From assembly GCA_030159075.1 (NCBI GenBank), contig BROG01000043.1, positions 1,498,001-1,562,000 on the forward strand: DNA of 64,000 nucleotides. Direction: 5' to 3'. The notes under the pieces were generated by a model. That model was not told the DNA's origin. It saw only the letters and a list, made by a program, of their open reading frames with translations, and ran no database searches. Position 1 is the stretch's first letter. Every line of letters begins with the position of its first letter. Positions 11,626 through 22,930 of this stretch are shown in pieces. The position numbers were made by a program, and so were the translations under genes. Source of the DNA: Atrina japonica. Lineage: Eukaryota; Mollusca; Bivalvia; Pterioida; Pinnidae.

Positions 11626-12599
11626 TAATTTACTATAGACTTATAAAGAGAAAAAAATGTATACATTGTTTTTGCATTGGGAATGGGGCCTTATTTCGTC
11701 TCTATTTGAAAGGTGGAAAATCCCTTTAAAGGCAAACTCAAGTAATTTTGAGACTTGGACAGACAGATAAATAATGGTATAACATGATGTCTGTGATAGA
11801 CTGGCATAAAAAACAAGTAAATTGTTTGTGTTCTGTTACTTCAGTCCACTCGATCACTATATCACAAAAGCTATGTTTTATTACCCAACATATTTTCACA
11901 ATGTTACAACCTGAGAGTTTGCCTTCAAGACTCTTATATTTATAGCGTATGTTAGCTTTAATCTTCAAACTATTATGTGGCCGACTCCAGTTAAGCAACA
12001 AAAATCCATATATTTCATGTTTGCAATGTATGAGCAACATTACGGCTTTTTTTGATGTTGGATTCTAATGTTTCCTAAATGAAGTTCTATTAGAAGTGTA
12101 ACATAATAAACATTCTGTAATTACATTACAAAACCTTTAACTGCTAAAAAAAGAACAACTAATGACAAATGTTCAAAGGTCTGGTCATGAAAAATGTGTC
12201 GTTTTATTCTGTATTATGGCACTGCCGCTACTTGGAAAATCTCTTGATGTCAGAAGTATAAGAGTGACAACAGAAATAAATTCAAACGAATGCACAATGC
12301 AAAGTTGTAAAACAATCACATACTGCAAAATTGTCATCAAAATCACATGTATTGTTATAAGATGGATGAGGTTAATTGCAGCTTTGAGGATTCTCTTGTT
12401 CATTGATCACATGTCAGCAAGTCAACACCGAATTATATACATTGATGATTATCCCTGATCAATTCACTACTATATCAATATTTTCAAAGAATCAGTGTCT
12501 CAGCTTGCGGAGATATTGTTGTATCTGTAGGGTTTATACTCCCACTTTATCTGATGATAGACAACATATTGTAACTGTTCGTCTATCACTTACTTCACA
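11626..12599. other. Non-coding DNA with chance open frames
   Basis: Overlapping frames of up to 100 codons occur on both strands (11,738-12,040 minus; 12,162-12,458 plus). They have unremarkable composition, no splice context and no family resemblance. The GGGAATGGGGCCTTATTTCG block near 11,678 resembles repeat copies near 15,205 and 62,215, which argues for repeat-derived sequence. Confidence 0.35.
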
Positions 12600-12609
12600 A
12601 TAATGGGGA

Positions 12610-13330
12610 GAATACACAAGAGGCCCAAGCGGCTTTAAGCCTGGTGCTTGCCTTGCAAACTGGGTTAATCGTGCAATCAATATTTTCCATTTGCTGAAGT
12701 GCCTTTGACCTTGAGCTTGACATGACCTTAAAATCTTGTCACCATGATTCTTTTGTTTGGTAATTTGTTTGTTTTTTTGTGTTTTGTTTTTGTTTTGAAT
12801 GTTTTACCCAACACACAACAACTTTTCAATTACACGGTTGAGGTCCTTTTTTAAATTAATGTTAGAGTAGAGAACCTGGTTACAATGTAACCAGAAAGAG
12901 ACCATCAACCTTCCATGAGTAAACTGGCACTCTTTCTGACAAAATTAGTTTAGTTCCTGCAGGGCTCGACGGAACCTATGCTGACTAGAGGTGAGAGTTT
13001 TAAGGTGAAATGCTCTAACCACTCAAACAAGGACACCCCTAAATAATTCATAAAAAACACTGTCATACATGTACATGTACCCTATATCTTATGTACACAA
13101 AAGTTAATCAACTAAAGTTGATAAGACATTTAAATAAAGCCATCCCTATGTCAATTGAAGCACCCCTTGTGGCACATTTATCCACAGATTTCATTTCCAT
13201 TCACAAATTGTGTATATATAGAGTTAACAATTATTTAATACTAAATCTGAAAGAAATCTGATCAATTTTGAAAGTTGTACCATATGTTGGTACTTTTTGT
13301 CCCTTTTGGAGGTAATATGCCTTTTGGTTT
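12610..13330 (+). repeat. Degenerate core-repeat element fragment
   Basis: It begins with ACACAAGAGGCCCAAGCGGC, a head resembling the AAGAGG...GCTCACC heads at 19,385 and 28,008. Later blocks (a CACCCCTTGTGGC motif, TTTCATTTCCATTCACAAAT, CCCTTTTGGAGG) match a segment at 25,590-25,740. It fits a decayed member of the mollusc-type core-repeat elements seen further right. No coding frame. Confidence 0.5.
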
Positions 13331-13984
13331 CCATTCCCAAAGCTGAAGGAACTTTATTTGTTACTTTCATATATCATACTTGAAATATGACAAAGTACAT
13401 TTGGTCACTTTGAGTTTTTAATATCTATTTTTTATAAAACTTTTTTTCTGAAATATATTGTGAAGCTATTTCTTGTCACATTTCAATTGAATGTTCACTG
13501 TTTTGATTTTTTAGATGAAAACTCCCTATAAAGGTTAGTAAAATGTTGATGTGTAAATTTTACCTTCTGTTTAAAGATGTCAAAACTTGAGTGGAAATTC
13601 TATTAAATTGCTATAAGAAATGGCTTGACAATTTTTTGAAAAATAAAATTGATTTTATTCGAAATGTACAGTAAAAATGTAATAGTAACTGAATACTTTT
13701 GGCATGTCTCTGTAGATATGTCATAAAAGTCTTAAATTTTGATTACAAATGTGTCATAGAAATTTCAGAGTGAATTTATAAAAATTTGTTTTCTTTCTGA
13801 AGTGTTTTCTTTAGAAATGCAAATTTTTACACTAGATCCTGTCAATAATCAATTTCACGGCAGCAAAGGACAATGCAACCATTGACACATTACTATTTTG
13901 CATTACTGAATTAGTTTGTGTAAATTGATCTCCAAACTGTTGTATCTAAAATGGAAAATTGTTCGTTTTTCAGAAATTTGAATA

Positions 13985-15022
13985 TACAGTAGAACTTCGA
14001 TGAGTCGAAGTTCAAGGGACCGTCTAAAAAAATTAGAAACATCGGGACTTCGACTCATGAATGGTGATCGAGAAATCTAAAATCTACTCCATAACGACAT
14101 GCCACACAAAAAATCTATTGTACGTGACTGTGTAACTGTATAGGTGCTGGGATCATGACTTAGAATCGAATCCACTAAAATCATTTACGGCTTATTTAAT
14201 GTAGATACAGTGTATTTATTTTGTACTCAGAGAATAAATCCAAACATTCTGCAGAAAAATCGTAATCCAAGCGCCTATGGAAACACAACGTTGACTCAGA
14301 GTTAAGAAAAAAAAACCAGAAGCTTGAAAATTTTGTCACCAATTTAATTATCAACACAAAACAAAAGTCAATAGATGTATCATGCAGCACTAGTCATTTC
14401 ACATTAAAATAATTTTTTTCACATCAAATTGCCGATACCGTTCATTTCATGCTGTTTTTTTCTTTACAAGTGACATTTTTGAGTTTGAGTAGAAAATGTT
14501 TACTGTATATTATCGGGTCATTTCGTTTTGTTTTTACAAATCCAAACTTATCATGACCCAAGCTACGAAATGGTAAACAACCAACACAACCGCCGGTAAT
14601 TTTGCATATTTGGAGTCTGACACAGTCGCAAACAATCATTAATCAATTAGCTATCTGCTTATTATCTTTTTATTTACTTAAGATATGTTGTTATTTTTAT
14701 ACTGACCTGGGTGTTTATCAATAAACACGTGTCCATTGTTCAACATAGTCGGATAGGTGTGAAAATCGCCAACAGGTAATTTACATCTTGTATACAGGTA
14801 AACTTCGACTGACGATTCATTTGTATGAATTTTCGATGTTTTTACAGCGATGGGACTGCCAGTTTTGTTCGACACACCGAGAAATTCGACTCATGAAAGT
14901 TCGACCTTGATAAATTGTTTTTTAGTAAGGATATATAATGAAATAAATCGGGACTTTGTAAAAAGTTCGAAACAACGAGAAATTCGACTCATTGAAGTTC
15001 GACTCATCGAAGTTCTACTGTA
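13985..15022. mobile_element. Non-autonomous TIR DNA transposon, ~1.04 kb
   Basis: The left end TACAGTAGAACTTCGATGAG, continuing TCGAAGTTC, is matched inverted by GAAGTTCGACTCATCGAAGT then TCTACTGTA at the right. TA at both extremities suggests a TA target, as in pogo/Tigger-like elements (superfamily inferred). Each TIR contains its own hairpin, ACTTCGA-TGAG-TCGAAGT. Internal ATTCGACTCAT repeats extend the right end inwards to about 14,880. There is no intact transposase. The peptide near the right end (RDFVKSSKQREIRLIEV) has a diverged counterpart at 51,870-51,930, showing another copy. Confidence 0.8.
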
Positions 15023-15179
15023 TGTGGAAGACATTCTACTCATAAGACTTCAAATTTACGGAAAGTCTGATTATGTAAGTTAAGATGGAAGCAATTAGAG
15101 ATTCCAATAACTGTAGTCTGTATATTATGTTAAGGTAATCTAAATGATGCAAAATCAAGAAATTATCAAATTGCCATAT

Positions 15180-15405
15180 ATATCAGGGATATTCTATTTT
15201 AGGAATGGGGCTTGGGCCTTTTCAATTTGGAATTTTAGTACCGTTTTATTGAAAATGGGAAATCTAGAAACACACAAAACTTTGAACATACCAGAATCAC
15301 TTCAAATTCATTGTCATTTGATTTCAACTGGGAAATTCCGACTACAGATTAGGAAAAACTTCCCCTTTTTTACATTTGGAATAAGGCCTAGTGATCCAAA
15401 TTAGT
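15180..15405 (+). repeat. Interspersed repeat fragment, family B
   Basis: Its GAATGGGGC block and the wording around AATTTGGAAT and GGGAAATTCC resemble 62,030-62,240, and the GGGAATGGGG block also occurs at 11,678. The 86-codon plus frame over it is not recognised as a protein. Family limits not determined. Confidence 0.4.
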
Positions 15406-15689
15406 ACTCTGCTTGTAATTATTTAACCACAGTTTAAAAAACAAGCACGAATATGATATTGGTGAACAGCCCAGAGTAATTAATGGATGGGAAAAAAGAA
15501 GGTAAAGAATTTTGGTTTTTTTGCTATCTTCACCCCATCTGTGTTATAAACAAAGATATTTGGGAGAGTAGTTCTTGAAAAATAAAAGTTGAACATGTCA
15601 AAACATTTATACACTGTTGACGAATATTGAACAGCAAGGATGTAAAATTTTAACAATGAGAGACACAGTTGACTTATAAATAAGAATTG

Positions 15690-15880
15690 AGTTTTATTAC
15701 CGGATCCACCTCTGGGCCAATCTGGCCAAAATAGACAAGCTTGGTAGAGGACCTTGAGTACTTGCATCCTATAAGGTTTCATCTAAATCCCTTCAGCAGT
15801 TTTGAAGAAGCTGACAGTGTGAACAATTTCCCCTCACCCTCTTCATTTTGGCAATCATAAAAAATTCATAAAGAAAAACA
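15690..15880 (+). repeat. Fragment of the 28 kb core-repeat element
   Basis: The blocks GGATCCACCTCTGGGCCAAT, GAGGACCTTGAGTACTTG, CCTATAAGGTTTCAT and AAATCCCTTCAGCAGTTTTG all have close counterparts at 28,305-28,410 and 28,790-28,890. A single truncated monomer. Confidence 0.7.
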
Positions 15881-15914
15881 AAAACAAAACAATCCCCCAA
15901 AACCTGTAACTCAC

Positions 15915-16261
15915 TTTTGACTTGATAAATATCCAAATTGTAAGTTGGACCAACATTTTCAGCTGTAAATGTGTTAAATTTAACGCTATGATTTAAATTA
16001 TTTCTTGACACAGGTTCCGTGACAGAGGTTTCTAGATTGAAATTGTCCAAAAAATCTGCTAACATTTTATTCAGAATCGATATCTATTTCGGATTCTGTT
16101 TCCGTAGAAATAGGGTTTACAGGTTGTATAAGTGCAGAATCATCATTCAAATCAGAAACTAAAAAATTATTTTTAGAGTCTGAATCAGAGTTGAAAATAT
16201 ATAAAACATCTTGGGGAAATCTCAGATGCATAAGCGGCAGCCATTTTTCAATGACTTTCAT
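15915..16261 (-). CDS. Weak candidate first exon, minus strand (two overlapping frames)
   Basis: On the minus strand a 64-codon frame (MKVIEKWLPLMHLRF..., acidic tail ESEIDIDSE) ends at 16,067. Its TAA overlaps a new start (TAAAATG), which opens MLADFLDNFNLETSVTEPVS. The second frame reaches a strong GTGAGT donor at 15,914-15,909 after ...LDIYQVK. Two readings are possible: an upstream ORF followed by the main start, or one acidic protein split by a one-base indel. No downstream exon was found, and repeat fragments follow at once, so a relic of a transposon protein is also possible. I do not recognise the protein. Confidence 0.25.
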
Positions 16262-16289
16262 TCACTGATTTCAAAATAATGGGGCTTTT

Positions 16290-16400
16290 ACATTCGTCAT
16301 ATCTTGCTTATTGTCGCCCGCTTCCATTACATGTACATATAATAATACAGACTAAAGTCTCATCTAACTCTCATTATAATCGTGATTTCCGGTCATAAAC
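16290..16400 (-). promoter_or_regulatory. Possible promoter of the minus-strand candidate
   Basis: This is a short CpG-containing patch in an AT-rich setting, just upstream of the 16,261 start on the minus strand. It holds CGCCCGCTTCC (16,315-16,325) and ATTTCCGG (16,385-16,392). Read on the minus strand these give GGAAGCG and CCGGAAAT, the latter a good ETS-type site, common in TATA-less animal promoters. Inference from motif and position only. Confidence 0.2.
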
Positions 16401-16529
16401 TGAAAGTGGGAATAACCCGAATTGAAAGTGAGCCACTGAAAGAGAGCATGAGGCGGTTTACAACATTCTCGTAATCAACGGTTGTATTTCTACCAGGCGG
16501 CCGTGGAAGTTATAGTGAATAAAGAACAA

Positions 16530-16655
16530 TAAATTTAGCGGGCGTTATAGGACACGATCATATTTAAAGGGATAACCTATTTGACTTTTATATTGATTAC
16601 CACATGATTAGGTTATCCTGAATAGTAAACAATGAATTTAGCGGGCGTTTTTTGA
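16530..16655. repeat. Short duplicated TTTAGCGGGCGTT segment
   Basis: AACAATAAATTTAGCGGGCG (16,526 on) recurs about 107 bp later with one mismatch (16,629 on). Between them lies a small inverted pair, ATAACCT/AGGTTAT (16,573 and 16,610). TTTAGCG and GGGCGTT also occur at 7,965-7,990. Probably remains of a MITE-like family. Confidence 0.5.
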
Positions 16656-16744
16656 CAATGTCATAGTGAAAGGATTAAAATGAGTAAAAGGTAAGACAAT
16701 TTATAATCGACTTTGTTTTATTAGTCGAAATCCCAGCATTATTT

Positions 16745-17325
16745 TTACTTATTGTATGGGGTGATACTTAGTATATGGGGTGATACTTATTGTATGGGGT
16801 GATACTTATTGTATGGGGTGATACTTAGTATATGGGGTGATACTTATTATATGGGGTGATACTTATTATATGGGGTGATATGTATTATATGGGGGATACT
16901 TATTATATGGGGTGACACTTATTATATGGGGTGACACTCATTATATGGGGTGATACGTATTATATGGGGTGATACGTATTATATGGGGGATACTTATTAT
17001 ATGGGGGGATACTTATTATATGGGGTGATACTTATTATATGGGGTGATACATATTATATGGGGGATACTTATTATATGGGGTGATACTCATTATATGGGG
17101 TGATACGTATTATATGGGGATACTTATTGTATGGGGGATACTTATTATATGGGGTGATACTTTTTATATGGGGTGATACTTATTATATGGGGGATACTTT
17201 TTATATGGGGTGATACTTATTATATGGGGATACTTATTATATGGGGGGGATACTTATTATACGGGGGGGATACTTATTATATGGGGGATACTTATTATAT
17301 AGGGTGATTCTTATTATATGCATGA
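16745..17325. repeat. 19-bp minisatellite, ~30 units
   Basis: The unit is TATGGGGTGATACTTATTA, with variants that lose TG (TATGGGGGATACTTATTA) or change the end (CTCATTA, CGTATTA). Ends are clear, with a few decayed units into 17,370. G-runs on one strand are regularly spaced every ~19 bp. Confidence 0.95.
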
Positions 17326-17370
17326 TCATTTTTGGTATCCGGATACTTATCATATTGCCAATTTTGGTAT

Positions 17371-19377
17371 CCTGATACCTTTTTGTAGGGGGACGCCAGG
17401 ACCGGCGCTTGATCTCAAATTAACTGGGTAAATCAAGATTACCGATATCAAAATAACAAGAATTGACTGTACAAAGTTTGAATACATTCCAAGCAAGGAT
17501 TTCAAAGTGACAGTCTGTAAAGGACAGACAACAAATTTTCATTTTTAGGGGGGATGAGAAAAGATATAATTCATATATATTGTAATATGATGAGCAATGA
17601 TCCTTCAGCATGATTTTTAAGAAACAACTTCACCTGGAATTTTAAGTTTAAATATCATCATAGTTTGAAATATTCACCATATATTTATATAACAGCACAC
17701 TCATTGTATTTTCATTATTAAGATATAAGCATGTCTAATTGTATAATTCAAGATTTTTGTTGCTGACTATTTTGTAAAATTTAACGTCCATCAACAAATT
17801 GTACTAGAAATTGCATACTGATGTAAAATTATATTGGTAATTCAAATTGACTATTTTATGTAATATTTTATCTCATATATATCCCAAAGAGACCATCTGG
17901 TGGTTGGAATTACATATTTATGCATATAACTGCAACAATCTTGCCAAACGTTTTTTTGTTCGCCATTAGTCTAGCATTGCAAATTAACTTTCGGTAATTT
18001 TTATTAAGATTACTGAGTGTCCAATGAGCATGTACTACTTTCAGTTAACATCCTTATTACACTTTGCATTTATTTTCGTATATCATCATTTCACACCAAA
18101 ATCAGACAAAGTTGGTCATTTCCGTTATTCAAAACAATTGTTTCAGAAATTGTCAATGTGCCAGGTGTATCGGGTGATCACAACCTATTTTTAACTCGTC
18201 CTGAATAATTCTCAACTTTATCAATTTTGACACATATGAACAGCCCAACTCCACCGGACATGGCAACACGATTGTAAAACATGTAAAACATAGTTTTCAG
18301 TTATATCGTTTTGATTTTAGCAATGTCAGCATTCATTTCGGGTTACATTCAAAAATGGAAAAATTTATTTTAGTGACCTAATATTCATCTGATAAGCTTC
18401 TGGTATTCAAAATAGCATTGAAAAACACATGTTTTAGGTAATACATACACTTTCCAATAAAAAATCACTTCCTGTATTTTAAAAGTAAATATAAAACATT
18501 TAAAAATAGGTTGACTTCAACATACTCTGATTGTGTCAAGATCTGATATTGATGATGGTCTAAGCACATAAAGGACTGAGATCCCCATCAGCTAATTATG
18601 ATGCACATTTCATATGGCAAAAGAGTTTATCTGAAAGGTCATTGCATACGGAAATACAACCAGATTTTTTAAGGTACTGGAAAGCTTATGATCTAATAAA
18701 ACAAATTACTTCAAAAAGAAAATCTTTTACAACATTTCACTTGTCTGATAATGTACTTGAACACACATTTTTATCATCTTATCTTCATTTGGTCTCAGGG
18801 ATATATTTCATTGACTCAATTTGACCTTAATGTGTACCTTTCCACCAAAATGACAATATATGCAAAATCTCAGTTTTAATCCAATGCTAATACTGACTGC
18901 TGGAGACTAATTAAGGACAAAAATATTGATTGCTGGTAGTGCACTCGGGTCATGTTGTCTCTAATTCATTCTAAAATTAGCACAAATATACACCTATAAT
19001 CAGGGTTGGATTTTGTTAATAATGCAACAGAAGGCATACAAAATCAACAAAACAGAGTAGATCCACTGAACCACTTTAAAGATGTCATTGTCATTTTGAA
19101 GACAGTTTATTTCCGAAATATGAACATCACTCAAAGTCTATTAATTATCTCTTGACGCTTTTGACAAAACCTTTGAGTCTCAGAGTATGAAAATATACCA
19201 CCTACTAAACAGTCCCATCATCTGAATGTCAGTACAGTTAGGGAATTAGGTCAAAATCTAAAAAAGTAAGAACAATTCTACATCTTGTATTTTGAGGGAG
19301 ACATATTGATAATACTTAATGCTTGATTGGTCTTCAGGACAAAAGGCTGACTTTGCCGTTTTGGTAATTGCTATTAT
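17371..19377. other. Unique AT-rich non-coding DNA
   Basis: I see no gene, array or confident repeat. Short frames (to 63 codons) have AT-driven composition. A GGGGGACGCCAGGACCGGCG patch near 17,389 is the only GC-rich spot and may be the end of a repeat. Confidence 0.45.
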
Positions 19378-20740
19378 ACACAACAAGAGGCTCACAAGAG
19401 CCTGTATTGCTCACCTGGCTCCAAGAGGTACCATTTTTTAAATGTGAACTACCCAAGGACTATTGTGATGAGGTTTGGTTCCAATATGCCGAGTGCAGAG
19501 ATCTTTGAAAGTGTTCAAATATTAAACTAAATTCCCCACTGGCAGGCATCTTATATGAGGTGTGGGACTTGCTGGACACCATTTTCAAAATGGATCATCC
19601 AAGGAATACTAACCAAGGTTGGCTCCAGTGGGCCCACTGATTTCAGAGAAGATCTTTGAATGTGTTCCCATACCGTCCAATGTTAAACCAAGTTTCTTGC
19701 TGGTGACCATCTTGGATACAATCTGGACCTGCCAGACACTTTTGAATGGGTCCAACAAGCATTGTGACCAAGTTTGGTTCAAATTAGCCAAGTAGTTTTG
19801 GAGGGGATCTCTAAATGTACTTTCCCATAGGGTCCAATGTTAAAATTTGTTCCCTGCAGTATTTGGTTCAAATTGGCCATGTACTAGTTTCAGAGATCTC
19901 TTTAATGTATTTTTTCAATGGGTTCAATGATGAACTTCAGTCCTCACTGGCTGCCATCTTGGATGAGGTGCAAACCTGCTAAACACCTTTTTATATGGGT
20001 GCATCCAAGGAACATTGTAACCAAGTTTGAATCAAAAGATCTGTAAATATGTTTTCCCATAGGGTCCAATGTTAAATTATGTTCCACTGTAGCAGCCATT
20101 TTGGATGAGGTGCGATCCTGAAAAACACCTTTTTTTTTAACAAGGGACTACCCAATGAATATTGTGATTACGTTTGGTTCCAATTGGCCCAGTGGTTTCA
20201 GAGGAGAAGATCTTTGAAAGCATTCCCATATGGTCCAATTTTAAAATATGTTTCCTGCTGGCAGCCATCTTGGATAGCACCTGGACCTGCCAGACACATT
20301 TTTTAAATTGGTCCATCCAAAGACCATTATGACCAAGTTTGGTTTCAATTGGGATAGCAGTTCCAGAGAAAAAGATCTGTAAATGTGTTTTCCCATAGGG
20401 TACAATGTTAAAATATGGTCCTTGCTGGTGACTATCTTGGATGAGGTGCAAACCTGAAAAACACCTCTTTTACAGGGAACAACCGAAAGACTATTGTGAT
20501 CAAGTTTGGTTCCAATTGGCTCAGTAGTTTCAGAGAAGATCTTTGAAAGTGTTCCCATATGGTCCAATGTTAACCTATGTTTCCTGCTGGTGGCCATCTT
20601 GGATAGCACCTGGACCTGCCATACACATTTTTTAAATGGGTCAATCCAAGAACCATTATGACAAAGTTTACGCCCTCCGGCTGACCAGACAACGAATGCA
20701 AAGTGATGGCAAAAGCTCACCCTGGCTACATCAGAGTGGA
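19378..20740 (+). mobile_element. Core-repeat element, ~165-bp monomers (pearl/Helentron-like)
   Basis: The head reads ACAAGAGGCTCACAAGAGCC then TGTATTGCTCACCTGGC. Seven diverged monomers follow, each with a CAGCCATCTTGGATGAGG-like block (at 19,545, 19,706, 19,954, 20,096, 20,264, 20,432 and 20,593; spacing mostly 161-168 bp) and GACCAAGTTTGGTTCCAATT. The tail carries GATGGCAAAAGCTCACCCTGG near 20,705-20,725. A GACAGACA microsatellite begins ~140 bp further on. Short core repeats plus a GAC-rich microsatellite recall bivalve 'pearl' elements, later grouped with Helentron-like elements; this assignment is by architecture. No protein is coded; the minus frames here are by-products. Confidence 0.65.
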
Positions 20741-20871
20741 CAAAAAATTTTCAATACATGTCACAGACAAATGTTCTCTGTAACCAAGTTACAAAATTTG
20801 CTTGTCATGAATCTACAGTGAAGGAATTGGAATAATGGCATGTATAGGAATTAGTTAACAGACAGATTGTC

Positions 20872-21120
20872 ATATCCAGACAGACAGACAACATGACAGA
20901 CAATAGAACAGGCAGATAACCAGACAGAAAGACAACCAGACAACATGATAGACAGATAACCAGACAGACAACCAGACAACATGACAGACAGATAACCAGA
21001 CAGACTACAAAGTAGACAACCAGACAGAGTCAGACAACCAGACAGAGTCAGACAACCAGACAAGACAGATAGCCAGACAACTAGACAGAGTCAGACAAGA
21101 CAGACAACCAGACAGACAGT
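20872..21120. repeat. GACAGACAACCA microsatellite/minisatellite, block 1
   Basis: Tandem GACAGA/GACAACCA words with AGAGTCAGACAACCAGAC variants. Its antisense frame gives the low-complexity LSGCLSGY-type peptide. Confidence 0.9.
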
Positions 21121-21186
21121 TAAATAATTAGAAAGATGCATAGACAGTGGGCATACTATATTATATCCTGCCTTTTAACACTTGTA

Positions 21187-21356
21187 TACAGTGAAACCTA
21201 TTTTGAGAGAAAACCCTTTCTGCCACTGAAATGTGATCTGTCAAGATAGGTAGTCTCTCAATAGATGTATCATTCAGAGAGTTACCCAGCTAATCGTAGT
21301 CTCTAAAGATAAGTGATCTTTCATGACAGTTGTCACTCAAGACAGGTTCCATTGTA
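21187..21356. mobile_element. MITE M1, copy 1 (170 bp)
   Basis: The left end is TACAGTGAAACCTATTTTGA and the right end CTCAAGACAGGTTCCATTGT then A, an imperfect TIR. Inner pairs such as GATCTGTCAAGATAGG and AGTCTCTCAATAG continue the DNA-hairpin character. Related copies are at 22,186, 45,756 and 61,615. Confidence 0.75.
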
Positions 21357-21403
21357 TGCAATAAGTCTTTAGATTAATTTGGCGTTGCAGTGGAATGTGA
21401 TAA

Positions 21404-21410
21404 ACACACG

Positions 21411-21442
<32 letters not shown>

Positions 21443-21461
21443 CAGAGGCAGGCACACACAC
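21404..21461. repeat. (CA)n microsatellite in copy 1
   Basis: ACACACAC runs interrupted by AAACAC and AGAGGCAGGC. The equivalent in copy 2 is at 22,404-22,458 and shorter. Confidence 0.95.
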
Positions 21462-21832
21462 AGCAAATCTCTGATATTAGACTTAAATGCCATATAGCCA
21501 CCATATTGGCTTTCTGTTTGCTTAACAATATACTATTAAGACACCATATGTTTCATGAATATAAGCTTATAAAGACAAACTTTATAAAAGTTTATTATTA
21601 CTTGTGTCAACAGTTAGACCAATTTCCTCATTTGATATGAGTATTACTGAATTATATCAAACTGACACTTTCATCCTATATAATAAATTGATTGGTCTAG
21701 AAAATAATAAGTATACAGACTTCATAACAACAATTACAAATTCTGTCACAAACAAGTTGAGTTTGTGAAACATAGTCCAAACAAATATCTATACTAGCAA
21801 ATATTGCAATGTCCTACATTTTGACCCCCCCC

Positions 21833-22128
21833 AGACAGTCAGACAAGACAGACAACCAGACAGAGTCAGACAAGACAGATAACCAGACTTAGTCAGACAA
21901 AACAGACAGCCAGACAGTCAGACAACCAGACAAGACAGATAGCCAGACAGAGTCAGAAAACCAGACAAGATAGCCAGACAGAGTCAGACAACCAGACAGA
22001 GTCAGACAAGACAGACAACCAGACAAAGTCAGACAACCAGACAATCAGACAAGATAGATAGCCAGACAGAGTCAGACAACCAGACAGAGTCAGACAAGAC
22101 AGACAACCAGACAGACAGTTAAACAATC
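21833..22128. repeat. GACAGACAACCA array, block 2
   Basis: Same word set as the first block (CAGACAGAGTCAGACAACCA, GACAAGACAGATAGCCAGAC). It lies between the two copies of the duplicated segment, so the whole 999-bp period is microsatellite plus unique segment. Confidence 0.9.
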
Positions 22129-22810
22129 AGAAAGATGCATAGACAGTGGGCATACTATATTATACCCTGCCTTTTAACACTTGTATACAGTGAAACCTAT
22201 TTTGAGAGAACACCCTTTCTGCCACTGAAATGTGATCTGTCAAGATAGGTAGTCTCTCAATAGATGTATTATTCAGAGAGTTACCCAGCTAATCGTAGTC
22301 TCTAAAGATAAGTGATCTTTCATGACAGTTGTCACTCAAGACAGGTTCCATTGTATGCAATAAGTCTTTAGATTAATTTGGCGTTGCAGTGGAATGTGAT
22401 AAACACATGCAAACACACACACACAAACACACACACACAGAGGCAGGCACACACACAGCGAATCTCTGATATTAGACTTAAATGCCATATAGCCACCATA
22501 TTGGCTTTCTGTTTGCTTAACAATATACTATTAAGACACCATATGTTTCATGAATATAAGCTTATAAAGACAAACTTTATAAAAGTTTATTATTACTTGT
22601 GTCAACAGTTAGACCAATTTCCTCATTTGATATGAGTATGAATTATATCAAACTGACACTTTCATCCTATATAATAAATTGATTGGTCTAGAAAATAATA
22701 AGTATACAGACTTCATAACAACAATTACAAATTCTGTCACAAACAAGTTGAGTTTGTGAAACATAGTCCAACCAAAAATATTGCAATGTCCTACATTTTG
22801 AACCCCCCCC
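22079..22810. repeat. Duplicated segment, copy 2
   Basis: Almost identical to 21,080-21,830. Differences include a shorter CA run, loss of TACT near 22,636 and loss of about 20 bases after AGTCCAA near 22,770. It contains MITE M1 copy 2 (22,186-22,355). After the C-run (22,802-22,811) the sequence continues into non-array DNA. Confidence 0.9.
22186..22355. mobile_element. MITE M1, copy 2
   Basis: Copy of the 21,187-21,356 element, carried along with the duplication rather than inserted independently (same position, 999-bp offset, very few substitutions). Confidence 0.75.
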
Positions 22811-22819
22811 CAAAGGGAC

Positions 22820-22930
22820 TTGTGATGTCAGTGAAGTGTGAGCAAACCTTAGATGAACTAAATACAGTCTGAGTTTGGTTACTACATCACAATCCAAACT
22901 TGAAATATTGCACTTTATATGTAAGCGAGG
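22820..22930 (+). repeat. Interspersed repeat, family C, copy 1
   Basis: Matches 43,373-43,480: TGTGATGTCAGTGAAGTGTG, AGCAAACCTTAGATGAACT, ATCACAATCCAAAC, AATATTGCACTT and ATATGTAAGCG. Both copies follow a C-rich run, and the other copy is followed by GACAGA sequence. Confidence 0.75.

Larger units (their letters stand above)
21080..21830. repeat. Duplicated segment, copy 1 (~730 bp plus array)
   Basis: The segment, starting in the CAGA array (AGACAGACAGTTAA) and running to a C-run at ~21,825-21,832, recurs at 22,079-22,810 at a constant offset of 999 bp. It contains a MITE (21,187-21,356) and a CA repeat. After the C-run, copy 1 switches straight back into CAGA array. Confidence 0.9.

Noticed and set aside
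11738..12458. Pair of ~100-codon overlapping frames on opposite strands
   Set aside because: Unremarkable composition, no splice signals, no recognisable motif, and adjacent repeat wording; chance frames.
20241..20720. 159-codon minus-strand frame with repeated KCVWQVQVLSKMA phrases
   Set aside because: Its internal repetition matches the ~165-bp core monomers of the element, and the monomers differ by frame-breaking indels elsewhere.
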